DNA of 5,843 nt from Malacoplasma sp. (lineage in GTDB: Bacteria > Bacillota_I > Bacilli_A > Mycoplasmatales > Mycoplasmoidaceae), in assembly GCA_029258015.1 (NCBI GenBank), contig JARHZT010000052.1:1-5843 (forward strand). The letters are read 5' to 3'. The notes beneath the pieces are model-generated. The model was not told where the DNA came from, did not search any database, and saw only the letters and a list, made by a program, of their open reading frames with translations. Below, piece after piece: positions 1 to 5,843 of the stretch (positions are counted from its first letter, which is position 1; the number at the start of each line of letters is the position of its first letter). Made by a program: the position numbers and the translations under genes.

Positions 1-2249
1 ATGTTTTACAATTAATTTCTGAACCATTAGTAATCAATAAAACTATTTATAAGAATGCTGTATCACATTGAAAAAAATTAAATAATGTAGCTAAATATTT
101 TTTAATTGAATACATTCAATCAAATGATAGATTAGTATATGATTACCAATTTCAATATTTATCAACAATTAAAAATATTTTAGTTAATTCACTAAAAAAT
201 TATAATGATGATTTTTTAGATAGTGACTCATACAAAAAAACTAGAGAGAAATTAATTTTTAAATTAGATACACTAGTTGAAAATTATCAAAATACTTCTT
301 CTCATATTTCAGAATTTATAAATAATTCACAAAAATGCATAAATGACCTAATTGAAAAATACAATAATGAAGATTTTAATGATGTTTTCAAAAAATATGA
401 AAACACATTAAAAGAATTAAAAAAATGAGAAGAAATTTATAAATACTCTGCTGAAGGTGTAAATTATTTAGTTGAAATAAAGAAAACTAAAGCTAAATTA
501 AAAGAATTAAAAAATGAATTTGATGAAACATACATCAAGCAAAGTTATGGGTATATTAAAAGTTTTGAAATAACTACTAAAGGTTATATTAAGAGTATTA
601 AACAAAATATGGAATACTCAAAAGATGATATAGATTACACAGTTCATTTCATTAACTTAACTATTCAAAAATTCTTATTACTATTTGTAAAACATTTAAA
701 GAAATATAAATTCTTGGAAAGTGATACAATAAATGAATCTATTAAAAAGATTACGAGTATTATAGAAACACTTTTCCAACCTATTAATGAAAAAATTATG
801 AAATTAAGTGTTTTATTTGAAAACACTACAATTCAAAATAAAAATGTAATAATTCAAAATTTACAAGCATTAAGAATGTTTGGTGAAATGCTTTATATTA
901 GTTTTAAAGATAATAGTTGAAATAATCAAACAATGATTGAAAAGAAATATAATGAAATTTATGAAATTTGTCCTAAATTCAATGATCTTGATAGAATTAT
1001 AGATTGTTCAATTTACAAAAGAGATGAATTCCATGAAACTATAGAAAAAAATGCATCGTTATATAGAGAGATAGAAACAATCTTTAACTCATTAATTGAA
1101 CAAAGTATTAAAAGAAAAAATGAACATGTTCAAGAATATGAAAGCTTAAGAAATAATTTAGAATCATTTAAATTAGATTTTAAAATCACTAATGAATTCT
1201 ATAAAAATGAAAATAACGAAAAAAGAAAAAATGAAAAGATTTTCAATTCAATATTATCTGATTTCAGTTATGCAAAAAATGAAAGAGAAAAATATTTAGA
1301 AGAAGTTGTTTTTGTTCCATTACATTCTGAAGAAAGAATAGAACGTTTACACGAAGAAGCTAAAAATATTAGTGAACTAAAAAAAGAAATTAAATTATTG
1401 AGTAAAGAATTTAAAAACAAAAACAAAAAAATAGTTGAATCTATTAAATTAAAAATGAAGAGCGAAAAAACTAACACTAGTTCAATTGCTAACTTCTTTT
1501 CAAATCTTTCATTCATTAAATATCTAAAAAAAGAAATAGCATTAAGATACAAATCAGTAGATGCATTAAAATTTGAATATAAAAATTCACTAAAAGAAAG
1601 TAAACTAAATGCATTCATTTTTGAAAAATCAAGATTCATAAATTGAATGCTTATCCCTTTATTAACTAACTTAATTAAAAAAGATTTAGTTTATAAAGCA
1701 TTAGACAGTGTTGGATTAAAGAGAGAACATGCATATAGATACCCACATGAATTTTCAGGTGGTCAAAGACAAAGAATTGTTATTGCTAGAGCATTAATTA
1801 ATAATCCAAAAATAATAATTGCTGATGAACCTATTAGTGCATTGGATGTTTCAATTCAAGCACAAATTATAAATATTCTTCAAGACCTATGAAAAAAACA
1901 AAACATGACTATATTATTTATAGCTCATGACTTATCAATGGTTAATTATGCATGTAATAATGTAATAATTATGCATAGAGGAAGAATTTTAGAAAAAGGT
2001 AATGTAAATAAAATATTTGAAAATCCTATTCATCCATATACAAGATCTCTTATGAAAGCCACTCCAAAACTTTCAAGAGTTCATGTGGACTTAGCAGCAT
2101 TTAATGAAGATTTTACATATGACAAAGAATGATCAGCATTTAACAAACCAAGTTTTATTAAAATTAATGGTTCTGATCATGAAGTATATGGTACAAATAA
2201 ACAAATAGAGGCTTGAATAGAACAATCTAAAAATGAAAATGAAAACTAA
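1..2249 (+). CDS. oppF: Oligopeptide ABC transporter ATP-binding protein OppF, 3' part, with giant insertion (code 4)
   Basis: This is one of the two cytoplasmic ATPases that drive peptide uptake through the OppBC membrane channel. The gene is open at the 5' edge (first full codon at base 3), gives 748 residues here and stops at TAA 2247-2249. TGA must be read as Trp at 69, 426, 918, 1644, 1890, 2130 and 2214. Seen: the ABC signature FSGGQRQR (about 1752-1775), Walker B IIIADEP with catalytic Glu at 1827, D-loop SALD (1836-1847), switch His at 1926, and the C-terminal HPYTRSL motif typical of peptide/nickel importers (about 2028-2048). Walker A and probably the Q-loop lie upstream. The first residues (QLISEPLVINKTIY) look like the segment after the Q-loop, which then resumes only at about 1647-1680. 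The roughly 530 residues between are Lys/Glu/Asn-rich, helical and coiled-coil-like. Family knowledge: mycoplasma OppF proteins are about 850 residues, against about 320 elsewhere. OppF is preferred to OppD because of this large insertion; confidence is high for the ATPase and good for the subunit. Confidence 0.9.
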
Positions 2250-2769
2250 TGATATTAATAAAAAAATGATTCAAGGTCATAATAAATATATTAATAATGA
2301 ATCTAACAATGAATCAAAATTAAAATCAGACACATTTTCAAACAATACAAATAAATCCTTAAAATACTCTAAGGGTATTTTTGGATTTATTTTTATTTTT
2401 GTATTATGTATAGCAGGATTTTTATTTACATACTTTTATGGGAAAAAGAGTTTATTAGATTCTTTTAGTGTTTCTAGTGCTATTGGATTTTTCTCTTCAT
2501 TAATTTGATTAACGTCAAGACAATCGTTTAGTTTGAAAATAAAATACTCAAGTAGAAAATTTTGAGATTACATGACATTTAAAGAAAAAAGAAAAGAAAA
2601 GAATTTAGTTATTAATTCATTAGCTATTAACAATATTAATTCATTTGATGAATATGAAGAGTATGTAATGAGAGAAAAAAAGAATTCTACAATTACTTTT
2701 TATTTTTCATTTGTATTCTATTCTTTATACTTTTTGATTTGTATTATTTTATCTTTTACAATAGTTTAA
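2233..2769 (+). CDS. DUF3899-like small membrane protein (code 4)
   Basis: A 178-residue protein read with TGA as Trp at 2506 and 2563, stopping at TAA 2767-2769. An in-frame TAG at 2218 limits the start; ATG 2233 is the first available, with ATG 2239 as an alternative. No good Shine-Dalgarno is close (an AGAGG lies about 21 bases upstream), so translation is probably coupled to oppF, whose end it overlaps by 17 bases. Layout: a polar Asn/Ser/Lys-rich cytoplasmic-type N-terminus (1-47), a membrane segment (about 49-69), a second hydrophobic stretch (about 78-95), a basic region with an F-x-KIKYSSRKF-like motif (about 99-110), a charged KEKRKEK stretch, a SFDEYEEY motif (about 137-144) and a final membrane segment (about 154-177). 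This order resembles the DUF3899 family of Mollicutes from memory; no function is known for it. Its place at the end of the opp unit may be positional only. The gene call is strong, the family call moderate. Confidence 0.8.
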
Positions 2770-2840
2770 AAATGATAAACAAGCATTAAAAAATTATAAA
2801 AAATATTTAAATCTATTTATATATAAGTTTGAATTTATAG

Positions 2841-2846
2841 TATAAT
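2841..2846 (+). promoter_or_regulatory. Predicted -10 box for the tRNA cluster
   Basis: A perfect TATAAT sits 21 bases upstream of the tRNA-Cys 5' end in a 98-base AT-rich gap. At the expected spacing the -35 region (about 2818-2823) is only TATATA, which is common in mycoplasmas, where the -35 element is weak. No convincing terminator separates this from the opp unit, so read-through from upstream is also possible. Confidence 0.55.
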
Positions 2847-2867
2847 ATTTAGTGTCTTGTTTCAATT

Positions 2868-2941
2868 GGTGCCTTAGCCAAGTGGTAAGGCAAGGAGCTG
2901 CAACCTCCTGAGCGTCAGTTCAAATCTGACAGGCACCTCCA
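2868..2941 (+). tRNA. tRNA-Cys (GCA)
   Basis: First gene of the cluster, 74 bases, reading UGU/UGC. The acceptor stem is GGTGCCT (2868-2874) with AGGCACC (2931-2937), followed by T73 and an encoded CCA. The D-stem is GCC/GGC, the anticodon stem AGGAG/CTCCT with loop CTGCAAC and anticodon GCA at 2900-2902, and the T-stem GTCAG/CTGAC with loop TTCAAAT. All stems pair without mismatch. The discriminator U73 is the known Cys identity base. Only 5 bases separate it from tRNA-Arg, so the two are co-transcribed. Confidence 0.97.
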
Positions 2942-2946
2942 AAAAT

Positions 2947-3023
2947 GCACCCTTAGCTCAATTGGATAGAGCGTCTGGCTACGGACCAGAAGGTTATGGG
3001 TTCAACTCCTATAGGGTGCGCCA
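2947..3023 (+). tRNA. tRNA-Arg (ACG)
   Basis: The acceptor is GCACCCT (2947-2953) with AGGGTGC (3013-3019), then G73 and an encoded CCA. The anticodon loop is CTACGGA with ACG at 2981-2983, inside stem TCTGG/CCAGA. The T-stem ATGGG/CCTAT has one G-U pair and loop TTCAACT. A34 is normally deaminated to inosine (or left as A in some mycoplasmas) to read CGN codons. Followed by a 29-base AT-rich spacer before tRNA-Pro. Confidence 0.97.
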
Positions 3024-3052
3024 ATTAAGATATTAAAATTATTTTTTGCTTT

Positions 3053-3129
3053 CGGGATGTAGCTTAGCTTGGTAGAGCACTTGGTTTGGGACCAAGGGGT
3101 CGCAGGTTCGAATCCTGTCATCCCGACCA
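3053..3129 (+). tRNA. tRNA-Pro (TGG)
   Basis: The acceptor is CGGGATG (3053-3059) with CATCCCG (3119-3125), then A73 and CCA. The anticodon stem is CTTGG/CCAAG with loop TTTGGGA and anticodon TGG at 3087-3089. The T-loop is TTCGAAT. The usual single proline tRNA of mycoplasmas reads all CCN codons with U34. The next tRNA begins after only two bases. Confidence 0.97.
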
Positions 3130-3131
3130 TT

Positions 3132-3207
3132 GGCAGAGTATCTCAGTGGTTAGAGAACTCGGCTCATACCCGAGGTGTCGAGAGTTCGAATCTCTCCTCT
3201 GTCACCA
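3132..3207 (+). tRNA. tRNA-Met (CAT), elongator
   Basis: The acceptor GGCAGAG (3132-3138) pairs with CTCTGTC with one G-U pair, then A73 and CCA at 3205-3207. The anticodon stem is CTCGG/CCGAG with loop CTCATAC and CAT at 3165-3167. There are three CAT tRNAs in the cluster. This one is assigned as elongator Met because its 1-72 pair is a normal G-C (not the initiator mismatch), its anticodon loop ends in AC rather than the AA of Ile2, and the order Met-Ile-Ser-fMet-Asp-Phe matches the known Mycoplasma capricolum cluster. The Met/Ile2 split is an inference. Confidence 0.9.
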
Positions 3208-3213
3208 ATTAAT

Positions 3214-3291
3214 GGAGCTATAGCTCAATTTGGTTAGAGCCCCCGACTCATAATCGGTAGGTTACAGGTTCAAGTCCTGTTAGCTCCACCA
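3214..3291 (+). tRNA. tRNA-Ile2 (CAT, for AUA after lysidine modification)
   Basis: The acceptor is GGAGCTA (3214-3220) with TAGCTCC (3281-3287), then A73 and CCA. The anticodon loop CTCATAA (CAT at 3249-3251) and adjacent stem bases (CCGA before, TCGG after) closely resemble the E. coli AUA-reading Ile2 tRNA, which has GCGA before and TCGC after the same loop. C34 would be changed to lysidine by TilS so that it reads AUA and accepts Ile, which matters in a genome with many ATA codons. The outermost anticodon-stem pair (3242 with 3258) is a C-U mismatch. The next tRNA is 75 bases downstream. Confidence 0.85.
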
Positions 3292-3324
3292 TTAATAAAT
3301 AAAAAAAGTAATATTATTAAAATA

Positions 3325-3333
3325 TGATATACT
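3325..3333 (+). promoter_or_regulatory. Possible extended -10 promoter for the second half of the tRNA cluster
   Basis: TG-A-TATACT lies in the 75-base gap between tRNA-Ile2 and tRNA-Ser, 33 bases before the Ser gene. It looks like an extended -10 element; no -35 box is evident. A second weak candidate, TAAAAT at 3352-3357, is closer to the tRNA. No terminator is seen in the gap, so this would be an internal promoter rather than the start of a separate unit. Confidence 0.35.
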
Positions 3334-3366
3334 AAATATTTTGCTATGTGGTAAAATATTCTTTGT

Positions 3367-3459
3367 GGAGGAATACCCAAGCCTGGTTGAAGGGATCGGT
3401 CTTGAAAACCGAAAGGTGCAGAAATGTACGCGGGGGTTCGAATCCCTCTTCCTCCGCCA
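3367..3459 (+). tRNA. tRNA-Ser (TGA)
   Basis: A 93-base class II tRNA. The acceptor is GGAGGAA (3367-3373) with TTCCTCC (3449-3455), then G73 and CCA. The anticodon stem is TCGGT/ACCGA with loop CTTGAAA and TGA at 3403-3405. The long variable arm forms GTGCA/TGTAC around a GAAA loop (3416-3429), the hallmark of Ser and Leu tRNAs. The T-stem is GGGGG/CCCTC with loop TTCGAAT. It reads UCA and probably other UCN codons. Confidence 0.97.
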
Positions 3460-3478
3460 TTTTAAAATATATAACGTT

Positions 3479-3554
3479 CGCGGGATGGAGCAGTTGGTAG
3501 CTCGTCAGGCTCATAATCTGAAGGTCGTAGGTTCAAGTCCTACTCCCGCAACCA
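3479..3554 (+). tRNA. Initiator tRNA-fMet (CAT), with non-standard anticodon stem
   Basis: The initiator is recognised by the unpaired C1-A72 end (C at 3479, A at 3550), which marks it for formylation, and by strong similarity to bacterial fMet tRNAs through the D-arm and the CAGGTC-like variable region. The loop is CTCATAA with CAT at 3512-3514. The anticodon stem is TCAGG/TCTGA, so the positions normally forming three G-C pairs (29-41, 30-40, 31-39) are A-U, G-C and G-U here. Such variants are known in several mycoplasmas. An encoded CCA ends it; tRNA-Asp follows after two bases. Confidence 0.97.
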
Positions 3555-3556
3555 TT

Positions 3557-3632
3557 GGTCCTGTGGTGTAGTGATTAACATGCCTCTCTGTCACAGAGGA
3601 GATCGCGGGTTTGACTCCCGTCAGGACCGCCA
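3557..3632 (+). tRNA. tRNA-Asp (GTC), with A19/T56 in place of G19/C56
   Basis: The acceptor is GGTCCTG (3557-3563) with CAGGACC (3622-3628), then G73 and CCA. The anticodon stem is CCTCT/AGAGG with loop CTGTCAC and GTC at 3590-3592. The T-stem is GCGGG/CCCGT with loop TTTGACT (3610-3616), which has T where C56 is expected. The D-loop reads AGTGATTA (about 3570-3577), with A where G19 is expected. All secondary-structure stems are intact, so the gene looks functional; the two departures could pair with each other. Confidence 0.95.
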
Positions 3633-3636
3633 TTAT

Positions 3637-3712
<76 letters not shown>

Positions 3713-3729
3713 TTATAAATTTTTATACT

Positions 3730-3771
3730 AAACTAAACTATTGCAAGAAATTGCAATAGTTTAGTTTTTTT
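3730..3771 (+). terminator. Intrinsic terminator of the tRNA cluster
   Basis: A perfect 17-base-pair inverted repeat (AAACTAAACTATTGCAA at 3730-3746; its complement at 3751-3767) is closed by a GAAA tetraloop and runs into a T tract (3765-3771, then TTTTT after AA). The T run follows on the + strand only, so it ends the tRNA transcript and insulates the lipoprotein gene. It is the only strong terminator in the window. Confidence 0.93.
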
Positions 3772-3776
3772 AATTT

Positions 3777-3806
3777 TTGTGTATTTTTAGTTAATTTGTG
3801 TATAAT
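3777..3806 (+). promoter_or_regulatory. Predicted promoter of the lipoprotein gene
   Basis: A perfect TATAAT (3801-3806) lies 18 bases after a weak -35-like TTGTGT (3777-3782), just downstream of the tRNA terminator. Transcription would begin near 3812-3814, giving a leader of about 33 bases before the ATG. The -10 box overlaps a near-palindrome at 3804-3830. Confidence 0.6.
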
Positions 3807-3830
3807 CCTTAATAAATTTATTAAAGGATT
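3804..3830. repeat. Near-perfect palindrome over the promoter/start site (operator-like)
   Basis: The left arm AATCCTTAATAAA and the right arm TTTATTAAAGGATT are reverse complements except for one extra A in the right arm. The repeat begins inside the -10 box, covers the likely transcription start and ends 15 bases before the ATG. Its right arm carries the only Shine-Dalgarno-like sequence (AAAGGA, 3823-3828). Position and symmetry suit a repressor site or a leader hairpin; this is inferred. Confidence 0.4.
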
Positions 3831-3845
3831 ATAAGATAAAAAAAT

Positions 3846-5843
3846 ATGAAAAAAGGATTTAAGAAATTTACAATGTTGATCCTTGGGACATCTTTAATTG
3901 CTGTACCAGCAGTTTCTTGTGGATCGAATAATAATATTGGGAATGTAATATCTCCCGAAAAACCTTCTATTCCAGGTACTCCTGGAATACCTTCACAAAG
4001 TATAGTAGACACTGAAATAAAAGAATCTATAAATGTAAATTTAAAATCATTTAAGAGTATGAACTCAAATGACTTCTCATTAACTCAAAGTAAGGATGAC
4101 TTTTTAGCTAATGGAAAATTTGAACAATATAAAGGATATGTAAAAGATAAAGTAAATAATGGTGGTGTTGCACCAAGCACAAACACAAGCATCGATAGTT
4201 TGAGTCAAGATAATATACAACAAGACATATATATGTATTTATTTAACTTACATAAGATAAATCAATCTATTTCTTTCTATTCTCCAAAATTTGAAAACAA
4301 CAATAGTTCAAATGAAATTGGATTTGGAGTAGATACTAATAAAGTAGACTTTAAATTAGAATTACAAGTATTTGCTACAGAAAATACAATTTTTGATATC
4401 GAAGGAAAAAGAATTGTATTGAAGAAAGGTGATGCTAAAACATTAACTATTACTGCTTCAGATACAATAATAAAACCTACATTAAACTGATTTGTAGATA
4501 GCTACTATTTAGGCTGATCAATTGAAAAAGCAATATTTAATTTGGATGGCACAAATTGAGAAGTTAATAATTTAAATGTTAGTAGAAATAGTTTTAGTCA
4601 TACATTCAAATATAAGTTCTTAAACTTAACAAACAGTAAAAGTTATTTTGATTTAAAAAACTTATATGAAAAAGACATTTACAAAATTGATAGTAAATTC
4701 TTACAAGAGAATGTAGAAAAAACATTAACTCAAGACATTATTAAATATTTAGGATATGCTGATATTGGAAATGATATATTAGGTGTATTAACAACTAATC
4801 CAAGTATTGATGAATTGATAAAAAAAATATCAAAAGATATTATTGAGATTTTAGTAATGGAAAAGATTCTTCCGGCTGAAGTTAAAGGATTCTTAGTAGA
4901 TTCATTAACTAGTAATGAACCGTTTATTAATGTTATTGAAAATAATAGAAACGCTATAAAACAATTATTGGCATCTATTATTGGTGATGTAGCAGAAGTT
5001 GCTAATAAATATATAGATATGATAAAACCAGGAATTAAAGAAGATAGTCCTGAATATCATGAGATAAATCAGATACTTCAAATATTGCCTGAAAATATTA
5101 AACCTCTTGTATCTAAAATAGTATTGGAAGATTTTTTAGGTATTAAAGGAAATCCTAAAGCATTATTAGATATTGTTATTGATAACTATAACGGTATATT
5201 TGAATTAATAGGCAATAAAGACAAAACTATTTTAGCGATTAATGATATATTAAAAATGTTGTTAACAAAAGATCCTACAACAGGTAATTTAAATAAGATA
5301 TTTGATGTTTTATTCGCTAAACAAAACAAAGAAAAAATAGTTGGAATAATAAAAAACTTAATAACAACTCCATCTGAAAATCTTGATTTAATATTAAAGA
5401 ATTTAATTGTTGAAAATGTAAATCTTAACTCTGAGAATTTTGTTAAATTTTTAGATAGTATTTATAAATTCACCAGCACATTCTTCGAAAAAAATGAAAA
5501 TTCTACCTCTATAGAGAACAAGTATAAAAATTTAGAAATCACTAAATCATTTGTTGATGGTAATCTTCCTAAATTAGATGAAAGCAATAATACAATTAAT
5601 TTCAAATATCAATTTCAGATAACTTTAAAAAAAGAAATGGTGTTAAATTTTGTACCTTTAAAGAATTTAATTTCAAAAGATAGTTTAAATCAAACAGTAG
5701 TAGAAGTGCTTTTGAAACTGATAAAAACTATTGAACTTCCGCCAGGATTAAAACCGTTTAAACCCGCAATAGAAGGGATTATTAAAAAATTAAAAACATC
5801 TGATATAGATGATGTCATTAAAAAAGTCTTACCAAATAGATTA
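3846..5843 (+). CDS. Large surface lipoprotein, 3' end outside the window (code 4)
   Basis: 666 codons are visible with no stop by the window edge; TGA is Trp at 4488, 4515 and 4557 (residues 215, 224, 238). Under the standard code it would wrongly end at residue 214. The N-terminus is a classic mycoplasma lipoprotein signal: MKKGFKK, a hydrophobic core, then AVS before Cys25, the predicted diacylglyceryl-modified first residue of the mature protein at the outer membrane face. A short Asn/Pro/Gly linker follows (26-50, including SIPGTPGIPS). Residues about 130-295 look strand-rich. Residues about 296-560 are helical with a degenerate repeat of roughly 40 residues. About 565-610 is again strand-like, then helical. 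ATG 3846 is the only in-frame start preceding the signal; the Shine-Dalgarno-like AAAGGA lies 17 bases away, unusually far. It has its own promoter. I recognise no named family, and adhesion or other roles are unproven. Confidence 0.9.
3968..3989. repeat. Perfect 9-bp inverted repeat inside the lipoprotein gene
   Basis: TATTCCAGG (3968-3976) and CCTGGAATA (3981-3989) flank a TACT loop. It encodes the near-palindromic IPGTPGIP linker just after the lipidation site. No T run follows, so it is not a standard terminator; it could form an mRNA hairpin about 120 bases into the message. Confidence 0.5.

Noticed and set aside
1268..1639. A 123-codon open frame on the - strand inside oppF
   Set aside because: It is the antisense shadow of the Lys/Glu-rich oppF insertion; its Phe/Leu/Ser-rich translation is what the complement of such codons yields, and the + frame carries the ABC transporter motifs on either side.
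609..2132. Four separate short proteins instead of one (609-920, 933-1646, 1647-1892, 1905-2132)
   Set aside because: All lie in one frame, separated only by TGA codons, and the last two together make a normal ABC ATPase C-terminal half; with TGA as Trp they are one gene.
2777..2862. AAACAAG near 2777 and CTTGTTT near 2856 as a terminator or regulatory hairpin after the opp unit
   Set aside because: The 7-base arms are about 70 bases apart and no T run follows; chance is likely in such AT-rich sequence.
3292..3320. TTAATAA/TTATTAA inverted repeat in the tRNA-Ile2 to tRNA-Ser gap as a terminator
   Set aside because: The stem is A/T only with a 15-base loop and is not followed by a T tract, so it would be unstable.
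3838..3844. Run of seven A before the lipoprotein start codon as a phase-variation tract
   Set aside because: Seven A is short for slippage-driven switching and common by chance in this composition; it does not lie between promoter boxes.
3821..4012. A 63-codon open frame on the - strand over the lipoprotein start
   Set aside because: It is antisense to the lipoprotein signal peptide and linker and has no promoter or ribosome-binding support.

Overview
The window comes from a wall-less bacterium of the Mollicutes that reads TGA as tryptophan, most likely a Mycoplasma in the broad sense. It is very AT-rich. Conventional-code ORFs break at in-frame TGA codons and join cleanly when TGA is read as Trp. 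I count 12 Trp codons in the three protein genes, all TGA and none TGG. The species cannot be named from what is here; the lipoprotein and the OppF with a giant insertion fit the hominis/pulmonis side of the group, but that is an inference.

Layout. (1) Positions 1-2249 hold the 3' part of oppF, the second ATPase of an oligopeptide ABC importer. Its ATPase core is split by an insertion of about 530 residues, and Walker A lies upstream of the window. (2) Positions 2233-2769 hold a small membrane protein resembling DUF3899; it overlaps the end of oppF by 17 bases, so it belongs to the opp transcript. (3) Positions 2868-3712 hold nine tRNA genes, all on + and all with encoded CCA: Cys(GCA), Arg(ACG), Pro(TGG), Met(CAT), Ile2(CAT), Ser(TGA), fMet(CAT), Asp(GTC), Phe(GAA). 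A strong GAAA-capped hairpin terminator closes the cluster at 3730-3771. (4) From 3846 to the window end runs a large surface lipoprotein gene, still open after 666 codons, with a near-palindrome sitting on its promoter.

The genes are ordinary mycoplasma housekeeping and surface functions: peptide import (these organisms make few amino acids), tRNA supply, and a host-facing lipoprotein. I found no mobile element, CRISPR array, toxin-antitoxin or defence locus, and no clear new multi-gene system. The points most worth a second look lie inside the tRNAs. The initiator tRNA lacks the three consecutive G-C pairs of the anticodon stem. The Asp tRNA appears to have swapped the near-universal G19-C56 tertiary pair for A19-U56. 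The promoter palindrome of the lipoprotein gene and the helical repeats in its product come next.
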